Source of the DNA: Daucus carota subsp. sativus
Taxonomy: Eukaryota; Streptophyta; Magnoliopsida; Apiales; Apiaceae
Direction: 5' to 3'
Length of the DNA stretch: 64,000 nucleotides
NCBI RefSeq assembly: GCF_001625215.2
Contig: NC_030381.2
Location: 43,460,689-43,524,688, forward strand
Of this stretch, positions 12,101-20,688 are shown piece after piece (positions within the stretch are counted from its first letter, which is position 1; each line of letters starts with the position of its first letter). The position numbers and the translations under genes were made by a program. The notes below the pieces were generated by a model, which made no database searches, was not told the DNA's origin, and saw nothing but the letters and a program-made list of their open reading frames with translations.

Positions 12101-12958
12101 ACCTCTGACACAGCTCAAGTCAATAAGGAAGCAAAGAAAGACACAGTCTCTGACAAAGCTCAAGCTGTGTTCAAACCAACAACTACTCCACTGGCTGGAT
12201 TTGCAAAGCCTACTCTGATGACTGAAATAAGTTTTGAAAAAGGCTCAATTAAACCATTTTCTCATCAAAAGGCAGGAAGAGATAAAGGAGGGCTGGGATC
12301 CAAGTATGAAAAATTTGATCAGAGTATAGGATCAAGACCAGATGACCCCTCATCTCTCTGTGCTCCCAAGATTGGAGTATTGCAAGACAGAATGGACAAA
12401 CTTGATTCAGTCCAGTTGGTAAAAAATGACAGAGGAGATAATATCCTTATCTACTTCATGTCTGATGGAACAGTGTTTAGAGTACTTGAAGCAGATCTAT
12501 ATGCTAAACACTGGGAAGAATTGAGATATGTATCATACATATTTCAAGTAAAGAACAAGTCAGGACAACACATCTCCAATCTGCTAAAAGATCAAATCAG
12601 AAGAAAGATGGGGATTACAGGAAACAAAAATGCTGGACTTTTTATTCCTAAATACCTCAATCATAAAGGACAGCTGGTGGAGATGAAGAAAAATTCAGCA
12701 AAGATTGAAACAATAGGTGGAATCAGAACTCTTGCATTTAATGAAGAGTCTGATAAAGCTTACAATATCAGGCTGGATAGGGACTTGAAGAAGAATAAGA
12801 TCTATGATCTCAGAGCTGCAATTTATCAAACTGGAGTTTCAGATCCAGAGCTGAGAGAGATCAAGAGACAAATGATTACAGTGCTTGAAGAAGCTGAGAA
12901 AGAACTCCTCAGAGAGTATCTAAAGACAGCAAATGGAATCTATGCAGCTAAGGAGTAA
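9182..12958 (+). CDS. ORF3 of element 1, Sirevirus 'envelope-like' / plant-transposon-domain protein
   Basis: 1258 residues from an ATG at 9182. Residues 1-265 form a folded domain of the type annotated as 'putative plant transposon protein' after pol in SIRE-like elements. Residues 265-1050 are low complexity: Pro/Gln/Thr-rich, repeated Asn-Ser-Asp, a basic KQKKRRR patch near 345, a coiled-coil-like stretch around 690-770 and a KRKKK/DDDDD patch. The last 200 residues look folded again and end in a charged helix. I see no N-terminal signal peptide and no membrane-spanning segment, so a true envelope role is doubtful; basic patches and coiled coil fit nuclear or RNA/protein scaffolding. The frame is uninterrupted despite its length, which implies recent selection or a very young copy. 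Function unknown. Confidence 0.85.
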   Translation: MATTAFILAGVEFVPNNYAAILDTAEAPRDYHPFQRFLAQSVIGTALTAPARLSGSQIISFWKTGAYDNGGADGSPSIVFSYDGEEYAVTPATVRQALNLPEHSAYITNGDANLRSMMLELGYYESLDKLGQLKRPWLNKEWSFFFDCVTRAFQKKSTNWDAIPMDMLQIGYSLIYSTAFDFGRLVLRNIGERMLENRNVIYFSRFGQLLFNATVGEVDFDAADEIKPFKLHKRAFKDLISKDEKRPVLRPLQIPAPFRARLNLPQEPQQQPQQPQPQHPTSPTITRKQRSSTTKPSKSTKSDDQPSTTKTRTSVDTQVLKTKSDKPANSDAANSDNVHNEAASPPKQKKRRRLVAAYEYDDLETAQVANSEPTPATVSEPVQVSPQKPARFKRRAQKPARAKVPITEITDFTVEEEQTPSTTVAANSQALMVLPITAVPLTSPTASSTSSEVDEEIVCKEPITSEAGANMSDLHTPVSDHGPSTPIPTSPMKIPEGAIVHDTAPDNYRSDVVDETDKVAVEALQSLAQTGAESIKSQSEAKGTSAQDTMEKVADPATDKANSDDDDDSSDTSKDENDEVPLTQQKWESTSQYNARLQTLTTDSEPLPRDLQVDPPNEVWDKLWLSHQHSLETPKAEEFLSMAEQKITNSDVMSSLKGTILYLKTFHPAHAQTSKSIDGLRTEVAKVKETNELEKKRTINPMKENVQKLVTANESLDKRMTMIESHQEKMSKQLEAIQTSLSLITSILIPDEDDVKKGERVAQVKCKSTTQTLKRKKKDDDDDIDDFTKHKRFQAGTGGRVSNSDSQKQSKQSTKSGPTHNITSGSNQRPVTGSDKPMTDEELARLVFEQENPEANLDLELIAAEEAELKKEHIEAINSGKIQKPAKSTTNPKEKGILIKESTVADQSLPVKKVYSEDEYTSKGKSKVDENLEKGWEKKKPTTSDKDQVVKEKKTEAAISDKAHVAEPQKEGLTSDTAQVNKEAKKDTVSDKAQAVFKPTTTPLAGFAKPTLMTEISFEKGSIKPFSHQKAGRDKGGLGSKYEKFDQSIGSRPDDPSSLCAPKIGVLQDRMDKLDSVQLVKNDRGDNILIYFMSDGTVFRVLEADLYAKHWEELRYVSYIFQVKNKSGQHISNLLKDQIRRKMGITGNKNAGLFIPKYLNHKGQLVEMKKNSAKIETIGGIRTLAFNEESDKAYNIRLDRDLKKNKIYDLRAAIYQTGVSDPELREIKRQMITVLEEAEKELLREYLKTANGIYAAKE

Positions 12959-13073
12959 AGTATCTGTAAGTTTTAAAAAGTTTTCTGTTATATAGTTAAA
13001 CTCTGTTGCATTTGACTTAAATGTTTTGACATCATCAATTATCTGTTAACTTGCACATAACTTATTCATGCAC

Positions 13074-13086
13074 AAGTTGGGGGAGA
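13074..13086 (+). other. Polypurine tract of element 1
   Basis: AAGTTGGGGGAGA ends one base before the 3' LTR starts at 13088, the normal plus-strand priming position. The core GGGGGAG also occurs at 6221, 6324, 6372 and 11452. Confidence 0.9.
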
Positions 13087-13087
13087 T

Positions 13088-13656
13088 TGTTAGATATAAT
13101 TGATGATTACTAATGTTCTTAAAGTTTGTTTTAGAACAGGAATCATCAGAGTTTAATATGGAAGCTGATCAGAGTTTAGTAAAGTCTGACAGAGTTTGAT
13201 AAAGTCTGACAGAGTTTGATAAAGTCTGATCAGAGTTTACATAGTCAAGACTCGACAGAGTTTACACGTGGAAAAAGCTCAGAAGCGGATATACTTCAAG
13301 GAAGGATAGAAGCGGAGGAGTGATTTGCTGACTATGGAAACTAAACAGAAAACTGGAGCAATCTTTGATTGATAGAATTCATAGCTGATTTATAGGATAT
13401 CAAATCAGAGATTGATTTTGTAACTGTGTCTATATAAACACAGATTAGGGTTACTCTATATGAGTTGAGTTATCGAGTATATTTTACAGAACCCTAGCAG
13501 CTCTTAGTGATACATTATAAGTCACTGAGAGAGTTTTTGTAACCATTCAAGCTTTGTGAATAAGAGTTTACTGCTTTCAAGCTCTTATATTGTCTTACTG
13601 TGTTACAGATTGTGATCACTATATCAGATTATATAGTGAATTTATAGGACCTAACA
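13088..13656 (+). repeat. 3' LTR of element 1
   Basis: 569 bp and, on reading, the same as 1901-2469. It is followed by the AAGTA target duplication at 13657-13661. Confidence 0.96.
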
Positions 13657-13714
13657 AAGTAAGAAGTTTTTTTTTCTTTTTTTAAAGAGAAGTAACTTTT
13701 TTTAAACTTACTCA

Positions 13715-14235
13715 AACGGCCTTATATGTCCTGTTTTGAATATTGAATAATCAAATTGACTAAATTTTGATCACAAATAACATATACTCCCTCCGTCCCA
13801 CCCAATTGTTTACATTGGGTTTGGGCACGGAGGTTAAGAAATATGTATAAAGTAGTGAAAAAGAGGAAGAAAAGTGGGTGAAGTGGTGGGACCCATCGAT
13901 TTTTAATATATAAAACAGAGATAGTGGAGTAAAAGTAGTGTGAAAAGGAAGGAAAAGTGATAAAGTGGTGGGACCCATTAACTATTTTGGGAAAGTTTTG
14001 TAATGTAAAGAAATGGATGGGACGTCCAAAAGAGGTAACTGTAAAGAACCTGGTGGGACGGAGGGAGTATTATCCAACTTAAAAAAAATTAAAAAATTAT
14101 TTTATAAGAAAATATATCTAATCTCCTTCAAACTCTATTTTTCAAATTTTAAAAAATAATTAATATTTTTTTTAATTAATGGTCAAGATTTGGTCAAATG
14201 ATCATCTAATAATCAATAGAGAACACATAATATGA
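13715..14235. mobile_element. Older AT-rich MITE interrupted by a Stowaway MITE
   Basis: The flanks of the Stowaway at 13787-14067 (TTATATGTCCTGTTTTGA on the left, AATAGAGAACACATAATATG on the right) form a pair of terminal-inverted ends. The same sequence is seen uninterrupted at about 38675-38915. This indicates one older element split by a younger insertion. The family is not identified. Confidence 0.5.
13787..14067. mobile_element. Stowaway-like MITE (281 bp)
   Basis: Ends CTCCCTCCGTCCCA and TGGGACGGAGGGAG are inverted, and TA target duplications lie at 13785-13786 and 14068-14069. Confidence 0.85.
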
Positions 14236-14627
14236 AAAAAAAATATTTTATAAGAAAATATATCTAATCTCCTTGTTTGTTTGCAAGAAACAGAAATGTT
14301 TCTCGCTTTTCTTTTTCTTGACCCGTTTGTGTAAAGAAGTAGAAACAATTTTAAGAAACTGAGAATGTTAGCTTCTCTCTTACAGCTTCCGCTTCTTTTC
14401 TAAACACTTATTAAATTATTTACTTTTCACTTTTACTCCACTTTTTTACTATAAGCAAGAAGTCACTTCTTTTAAACTAACCCAAAAATTCCTATTGTAA
14501 ACCCTTTTCTTATCTTCTGCTCATAATTTGGCTAATTTGTATGAATTCGCGTCTCTTTCATCTCACAATTTTGAAAATATTGTTTCTAAGTATCACAGAT
14601 GATCTCAAATATCTCTCTAAAATATTA
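14236..14627. other. Intergenic, no gene seen
   Basis: AT-rich with no open frame that resembles a protein and no inverted ends that I could define. Confidence 0.5.
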
Positions 14628-14931
14628 CTCCCTCTGTCCCTCTCATTTGTTTACAGTTACTATTTTGGGATGTCCCTCTCATTTCTTTACATTACCATAA
14701 ATAGTAAGTTTTTCTCATCATTACACCCACTATCTTCCCCCACTATCTCATATTTAACAATAAAAACTACTATTACACCCACTACTTTCCTCCACTATCT
14801 CAAATCTATTATTAAATATTGATAGGTCCCACCACTTTACCCACTTTTCATCTAACTTTACTCATTTTTCATACATTGTCTTGGTCTCCGTGTCCCCCTC
14901 CAATGTAAACAATTGAGGGGGACGGAGGGAG
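14628..14931. mobile_element. Stowaway-like MITE (304 bp)
   Basis: Starts CTCCCTCTGTCCC and ends GGGGACGGAGGGAG, flanked by TA at 14626-14627 and 14932-14933. The interior resembles the copy at 28129-28439 (both carry TTACACCCACTA/TTTCCTCCACTA-like runs). Confidence 0.83.
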
Positions 14932-15315
14932 TACCTTACCATTACATGTATTATCAAAACACAACATCTTCTAACATTTTCACAAATTTTAATATCGAAA
15001 AATGTTACTTCAAATTGAATTTTCAATTTAAACGCAACTTCAGATTTGATTTTCAATTTTAACCGCAACCTTAAATTGGGTAAGATATACAAAAAAAACT
15101 CAAACTTATTATACTACTCCGTAATGAGTTATTCCACTTACTAATAACAGAAGCTCTAGTCGAACAAGGCATTTATCACTCACGTCGAATCATCAACTAA
15201 ATACCAGTATATTGCGACAGTTATTACCTGTATATTGCAGATTTGGCTCAAGGGGAAGGTGTTTCTGAGAATAAAAATGACATATGCATGTGAATGTCAA
15301 GTCAAACATTAAAAT

Positions 15316-15443
15316 TTTGCATCAGACGTGCACTTCTGGACCGACTTTGTCAACCGCGTAGGAGATGATCAACTATGCAAAACGTTGACAATAGGTTTTT
15401 TTCTTTTAACTCTTCATGCCTCAACTTGCTTGTCCCAGAGCTA
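15316..15443 (+). promoter_or_regulatory. Distal promoter block of oxidase gene 1 (shared by all three copies)
   Basis: A block of about 125 bp, about 700 bp upstream of the start codon, with recognisable counterparts at 23061-23184 and 27798-27922. Shared landmarks are a GACCGA.TT.GTCAACCGCGTA-like segment, a W-box core in CGTTGAC (TTGAC at 15385-15389) and CTTCATGC.TCAACTTGCTT. Conservation across otherwise divergent flanks suggests a cis-regulatory module; WRKY binding is an inference. Confidence 0.5.
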
Positions 15444-16079
15444 GAATCCGTTTGACCTGCTTTATGATTTATTATTTAATATCAAATTTATTAGTTAAAG
15501 TGACTTTATAAAATCACAAGATCTGAGAAATTAAAATATTTATTCTTATAATTTAATTTATTAATGATTTTTGAGCTATTTAAAATAGAATAATAATAAT
15601 AAAAATAATTTATAAGTAATTTATATTTTGTGAGAAATTTAATTAAAAAAATTAATTGACTGAAAAAAAAAACTCAAACTAACTTCTAACTTAAATTAGT
15701 TTCTGACTTATTTCTAATTTTAAACCGATTTCTTACTTGTTATAAAAAAAAGACATTTTCAACTTAATTAAAATTAAAATGACTTGAATTCCGGAGACAT
15801 ATGGGCTCTTACTTATTCTAGTTGCTTATCCAATTCAAGTAAATTACACCCACTGGATATATGTTACAGCTAATTTCCGTATAATGTCAAACGAGCTAGT
15901 ATACTCTAAATCTAATCCGAGTTGAAGTAATTTGACAATTTCTATGCACCAATTTTGAAACGAAACAGTCATAAAAAAATGGAATTATATGTACATATCC
16001 AACTTCACACTTTATATAAATAATAATAAAATAATACGTCTAACCATGAAAGGGTCGTCATTCATCGACACTTGGTCAC

Positions 16080-16087
16080 TATAAATA
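16080..16087 (+). promoter_or_regulatory. TATA box of oxidase gene 1
   Basis: TATAAATA, 57 bp before the ATG at 16144, follows a CATTCATCGAC motif that is also found ahead of the TATA boxes of genes 2 and 3. Confidence 0.7.
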
Positions 16088-16143
16088 CATGCAATCGTAC
16101 CCATCATTTTGCATCAAAACATCGTCATTTCTGAGAGGTAGAC

Positions 16144-17727
16144 ATGGCACCTTCTTCAATACTTTGTTCTTTTATTTTCCTTATAATTTTTTCACTTTTT
16201 TCCTTGCAAATTTCTGCCGATAGCCCTCGGCGTTTCGTTCAATGTTTAAGCAAACACTCTCAGAACTCAGAATCTATTACTCAAGTTGTTTTCACCCCAG
16301 CCAATGCCTCATACAATCCAATTTTGCAGCTAAATTTACAAAACCTTCGCTTCAATACTTCCGGAACACGTAAACCCGAAGCCATTGTTACACCAGTGGA
16401 TGAATCACAGATCCAATCCGTGATTTACTGTGCTAGAAAGAATAACATGAATGTTCGGATTCGCGGAGGAGGCCACGACTTCGAGGGGGTTTCTAATACT
16501 GCTGCAGTGCCGTTTGTGTTACTTGATATGATTAATTTTAATAGAGTTAATATAGACTTGAAAACCAGCACTGCATGGGTTCAGTCTGGGATTAGCCTTG
16601 GGGAATTTTACTATAAAATTTCTCAAACAAGTGATGTTCTTGCGTTCCCGGCTGGTTTAGTGTCGACTGTTGGACTTACTGGCCTTCTTGGTGGTGGAGG
16701 ATACGGTATGATGAAGAGAAAGTACGCGCTCGCTGCTGATAATACGTTGGATGCACGTATTATGGATTACAATGGGAAAATTCTCGACAGAAAATCTATG
16801 GGAGAAGATCTGTTTTGGGCTATTAGAGGTGGGGATCCTGCTAGTTTTTGTGTTATTCTCGAGTTGAAGTTACAGTTGGTTCCTGTCCCGAAACAAGTGA
16901 CCTATTTTGCAGTCCTGAGAACTCTGGAACAAAATGGATCAGCGCTATTCCAAAAATGGCAATCCACAGCGGCCAATGTGTTTCCAAGAGATCTTGATGT
17001 TAGAGTTGTGGTGGATACTATAACAAGCAACTCAAGTGCCCGCGAAGATAAGAAAACAGTCAGATTCATCTTCCAGTCATTGTATCTTGGTAAAATCGAC
17101 ACCTTACTTCCAATTATGCAAGAATATTTCCCTGAGTTAGGCTTGGTGAGAGAGGATTGTGTCGAAACCAGTTGGATCGGGACGGCGCCAATGTTTTCAT
17201 TTTTTCCAGTAGGGACTGATCCAAAAATATTACTCAACAAAACGGCCACCACAAGAAATCCTGTCAAGATAAAGTCGAGTTTCACGACGCAACCAATTTC
17301 TTTGGAAGGACTCAATGGTATATGGGACTTGTGGCTCAAGCAACCAGTACAAACCACGCTCATTCAATACACTCCATTCGGTGGGAGAATGAACGAGTTT
17401 GCAGAGTCTGCACTTCCATTTCCCCATCGTCCTGGTGTGTTGTACATGATCAACATGGCCGTGACTGTGGCCCAAAATGAGGAAGCAACTTTACAGTGGA
17501 TTAATGATCTGTTTAAATACTACGCTCCATATGTGACCAAGAACCCTAGAACTTCATACGTGAATTACAGGGATGCTGATCTCGGAACAGGAAGCAAGAC
17601 ATATGAACAGGCAAGCATATGGGGGAGGAAGTATTACAAGAATAATTTTGATAGGTTGGTGAAGATTAAGTCTGTAGTTGACCCTCAGAATTTCTTCAAC
17701 CACAAGCAAAGCATTCCTCTGCTATAG
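16144..17727 (+). CDS. Berberine bridge enzyme-like FAD oxidase, copy 1
   Basis: 527 residues, intronless, with a secretory signal peptide (about residues 1-26, hydrophobic IFLIIFSLFSL). The FAD_binding_4 fold follows, with RGGGHDFEG carrying His111, the residue that attaches FAD covalently in BBE-like enzymes. The second attachment point normally lies in an AG.CPT motif; here it reads AGLVSTVG, so that Cys is Val173, and the following conserved His is Leu181. The flavin is therefore probably singly linked. The C-terminal BBE domain is complete (YTPFGG, ESALPFPHR, YVNYRDADLG). BBE-like proteins are secreted or vacuolar oxidases of alkaloids, carbohydrates or monolignols; the substrate cannot be predicted. 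Length is typical. It heads a same-strand array with copies at 24296 and 29157. Confidence 0.93.
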   Translation: MAPSSILCSFIFLIIFSLFSLQISADSPRRFVQCLSKHSQNSESITQVVFTPANASYNPILQLNLQNLRFNTSGTRKPEAIVTPVDESQIQSVIYCARKNNMNVRIRGGGHDFEGVSNTAAVPFVLLDMINFNRVNIDLKTSTAWVQSGISLGEFYYKISQTSDVLAFPAGLVSTVGLTGLLGGGGYGMMKRKYALAADNTLDARIMDYNGKILDRKSMGEDLFWAIRGGDPASFCVILELKLQLVPVPKQVTYFAVLRTLEQNGSALFQKWQSTAANVFPRDLDVRVVVDTITSNSSAREDKKTVRFIFQSLYLGKIDTLLPIMQEYFPELGLVREDCVETSWIGTAPMFSFFPVGTDPKILLNKTATTRNPVKIKSSFTTQPISLEGLNGIWDLWLKQPVQTTLIQYTPFGGRMNEFAESALPFPHRPGVLYMINMAVTVAQNEEATLQWINDLFKYYAPYVTKNPRTSYVNYRDADLGTGSKTYEQASIWGRKYYKNNFDRLVKIKSVVDPQNFFNHKQSIPLL

Positions 17728-17764
17728 AAATTGACATGCATGTATAAATTGATGTTCAAAGTGA

Positions 17765-17770
17765 AATAAA
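17765..17770 (+). terminator. Polyadenylation signal of oxidase gene 1
   Basis: AATAAA inside GTTCAAAGTGAAATAAATCA, a block also found after genes 2 (25994-25999) and 3 (30868-30873). Confidence 0.6.
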
Positions 17771-17799
17771 TCATATTCTTAACATTGATTTGCATGTCG

Positions 17800-18266
17800 T
17801 GAAGTTGACATGCATCGGGTTGTTAGTTGCTTGAATTAATTAGCAATCAAGTTATCTAGTTGTATCTGTATTTCTAATAGTGATCTGGATGTTGTGAAGC
17901 TAGAGTACTGTTGACTAAATCTGCAAGCCCAGCCCATAAAAAAAATTAGAAATTTAAAGGTTTCTTTGTTTCCATATATAATCAGTTATTTACAGGTCGA
18001 CAATTACTTATATATGATTTATCATTTACTTTTTTGTATATATATGTTGAATTTTCATGATGGAGAAAACCATGAGGCTGTTCTTGAGCAAAGCTTGCCA
18101 ATGTTTCATTTAGTTTCTTTTACGTACCAGATATTTCTGTTTTGGTGCAACTACCGAGAACCTCTCCGTTTCAGAATGTTGATCCTATTTTGTCATTTTC
18201 ACAAATGTGTTTAATGATTAGCTAAGTGCATTTAATAGGCTTAATTAGTGTATGAGACTGACTCTA
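17800..18266. other. Intergenic, no gene seen
   Basis: AT-rich DNA downstream of oxidase gene 1. The 82-residue frame at 17966-18214 has no recognisable motif. Confidence 0.5.
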
Positions 18267-18407
18267 CTCTCTCCGTCTTAATTTACATTTTTCTTTTGTT
18301 TTTCGAAAAATCAAATTAACTAATTTCTAACTTTCTAATGATATTTTTTATTATTATTTGACTTCTCAGAAAGCAGCAAAAGGAATATATAAATTAAGAT
18401 CAGAGAG
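18267..18407. mobile_element. Short Stowaway-like MITE (141 bp)
   Basis: CTCTCTCCGTCTTAATTTA at the left and TAAATTAAGATCAGAGAG at the right are imperfect inverted ends, flanked by TA on both sides. Confidence 0.65.
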
Positions 18408-18873
18408 TATTAGGGATTGCTTTGTCGTCCCTATCCAACTCTAGTGATGGGCCTAGCCTGTTATCAGTCACTGATGGACTGTTTATTAAAGTTATCATTT
18501 TATGGATACTTTGAATTTTGCCCGAAGGATAAACATGTTGGGCTGTGTGACTTGAGTCCAAGAAATCTACAGTTGTTGTGCATATCGCACTGTAGTCTGT
18601 ACATATTGCTAAAATTAAAGAATATCACTGTAGTCTGACAATGTCTCTGTCCCACACAGATTCTAGGAAACCTGATCAAAGTCTTACCATGAATGCTTGC
18701 CAAATGCCGGACCTTAAAAATAAGGTAAGACAAACGGGCCTATATTCCAGGAATTTGTTACAGAAGCATGGACTGCATAAGAATCTACTGTATTGGTAAA
18801 GGTCAATGAGAGTAATTAACTCGTAGAATCTTGAAATTAACAGCACAAATGTGCAGTATGGTTGAAACAGATA

Positions 18874-19132
18874 CTCCCTCTGTCTGTAGATACTTTTCCT
18901 GTTTGTACTTTTCACATTTGCCAACACACATTTTTAATCGTTAATATCTTTCATTTCATAGTAGCATTAAATATAAAAATTTTACTGTATTAAAGTACTT
19001 GTTAATACGAATCTAACAAGATCACTCATGATTATATTTAGTTTTATAGATTAAATGTAAATTAGTAATTTGTCTCATGTTATAAACAGTACCGACATCA
19101 CAAACAGGAAAAGAAAAAAGAAACGGAGGGTG
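18874..19132. mobile_element. Degenerate Stowaway-like MITE (259 bp)
   Basis: Left end CTCCCTCTGTCTGTAGA with TTTTCCTGTTTG, right end CAAACAGGAAAAG with AAACGGAGGGTG, flanked by TA. Confidence 0.65.
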
Positions 19133-20437
19133 TACTACATTTGTATCAAAATTTAACAACTAGAATACCTATCAAGCCTCAAGTTCAAATACAATATCAT
19201 CATTTCATGTTTGAGAGATATCCAATAATGTGACAGAAACTTGCTGCCCTTTCCATCAAATAATGATACAAGACAAGTCTATTTCTGTGATAGAGAGAGC
19301 ACACTGCAGAATGAGCTTTATACCTCAAATAGGCTGCTTCACTTTCTGACAGAAGCTTGTAAGCTTATTGAGATTTACAGATTGCTGATTTTCTGTATAT
19401 CCATGCATTGCCAACTGAAATTTTGACAAATCTTATATTATATATGGCTAAAGTAAGATATGTTTCTTAAAAAAAATTGAACCACAGTCCACATATCATT
19501 AGCTCGGATATAACACAACTTGAAATGCAAGATTTACCGGCACTGTATGACCTGTATTTATGGGACACAGCTGAGAAATTCCCATCATTTTGCATCAGTA
19601 AGAATATATTCCCTTGGTGTTTATACGTTTGGTACTTTTTAAGATTCTTACTTATAAAATATAGTTTTATAAATTATTTTAAATTTATTTTTTTTTGAAT
19701 AAAATTAAAATTTTAATTAAAAATAAATTACCCATGAAAGTATATTGTCTTGCTCTAAGTTATGTATCGATCGATTTTCTATCTACCTTATGTCCTCATA
19801 TATGATTATTGTGTTGCTAATGCAGCTGGAGGAATTTGAGCGGGCAGTAAAATCTGAGTTACAAGAATAGCACACTCCAAGGCATTAGACCTGTTAGGTA
19901 TAAGTGCTTATGTGTCACCTACATGGCATCTATGTGGCACATTTTAGATAATATGTAAAAGTTTCACACTCCAACCATTACCTCTTAGCAAAAAAATATA
20001 GATAACTAAAATTGGGGTGACTACATTTGTAAAACCTCTAAAACTATTATGTATAATTTTAAATAATATATTATACATAACACCATTGGAGTGAACCTAG
20101 AATCTCTTAGCTATAATTTTAGATAATTATCTATATATCATATTATAGCTAACAAATATATATAACACCTTTGGAGATGTTCTTGGCGCTATAATAGCAA
20201 AAAATGTATATTTTCACCATACTTTCCATATATTTAAATTCTCTTATGCTGACTTGGGGCCTTATTAGAAGCCCGCCTTTCGGCACTAGAGGAGCAAACT
20301 CTCCGCGAGGCTGTTGTATCATGATCCACATGCACACCATGATTGCTCAAGTCAAGATCACTGAACAAATATATCCTTTCACAGACTTAAAAGACAACTC
20401 CTCCAATATTATTTTTTGACAGCTACTCAAACCTATA
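19133..20437. other. Intergenic, no gene seen
   Basis: AT-rich. Short frames on both strands around 20149-20419 overlap each other and show no family motif. Repeated ATAATTTTA.ATAAT runs at 20040-20170 may be an old MITE, but I could not define its ends. Confidence 0.45.
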
Positions 20438-20688
20438 CTCCCTCCGTCCCCCTGAGTTGTATACATTAGGGGACGGGGACGCGGCACGGACTTTAATGCT
20501 CCTGCAAAGTGTAGTTGTGCAATTTATTTTTAAAATTTTTCTTTTCTGAATTAAAGTTTAGATGTTATATTTTTATAAAGAAAAAGAAAATCTCAAAAAT
20601 AAGTTACGGAACTATATTTTATAAGAGTATTGAAATGCGTGTCGAACAGTTAAAAAGAAACGTATAGAATTAAATGGGACAGAGGGAG
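20438..20688. mobile_element. Stowaway-like MITE (251 bp)
   Basis: CTCCCTCCGTCCCCCTGAG at the left and AATGGGACAGAGGGAG at the right, with TA at 20436-20437 and 20689-20690. Confidence 0.83.

Larger units (their letters stand above)
1901..13656 (+). mobile_element. Complete Ty1/copia LTR retrotransposon, Sirevirus-like, element 1
   Basis: An 11,756-bp element bounded by 569-bp direct LTRs (1901-2469 and 13088-13656) that begin TGTTAG and end CTAACA. A 5-bp target duplication AAGTA lies at 1896-1900 and 13657-13661. The LTRs look identical when read side by side, so the insertion is recent. The order is LTR, primer site, gag with three CCHC knuckles, pol in protease-integrase-RT-RNase H order (copia order), a 1.1-kb spacer, a very long third ORF, polypurine tract, LTR. 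The extra ORF after pol, the size and the PBS match the Sirevirus (SIRE/Maximus) lineage. All three long ORFs are open. Whether the element is active cannot be told from sequence. Confidence 0.96.

Noticed and set aside
9182..12958. Envelope glycoprotein function for ORF3
   Set aside because: No signal peptide, transmembrane helix or cysteine-rich ectodomain is visible; only the position after pol supports the name.
16902..17475. Minus-strand frames of 81 and 153 codons opposite the oxidase genes (also at 25078-25651 and 29963-30488)
   Set aside because: They are shadows on the complementary strand of conserved coding sequence.
20149..20419. Overlapping frames on both strands near 20.2-20.4 kb
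   Set aside because: No family motif; the two strands give equally plausible short frames, which suggests chance.
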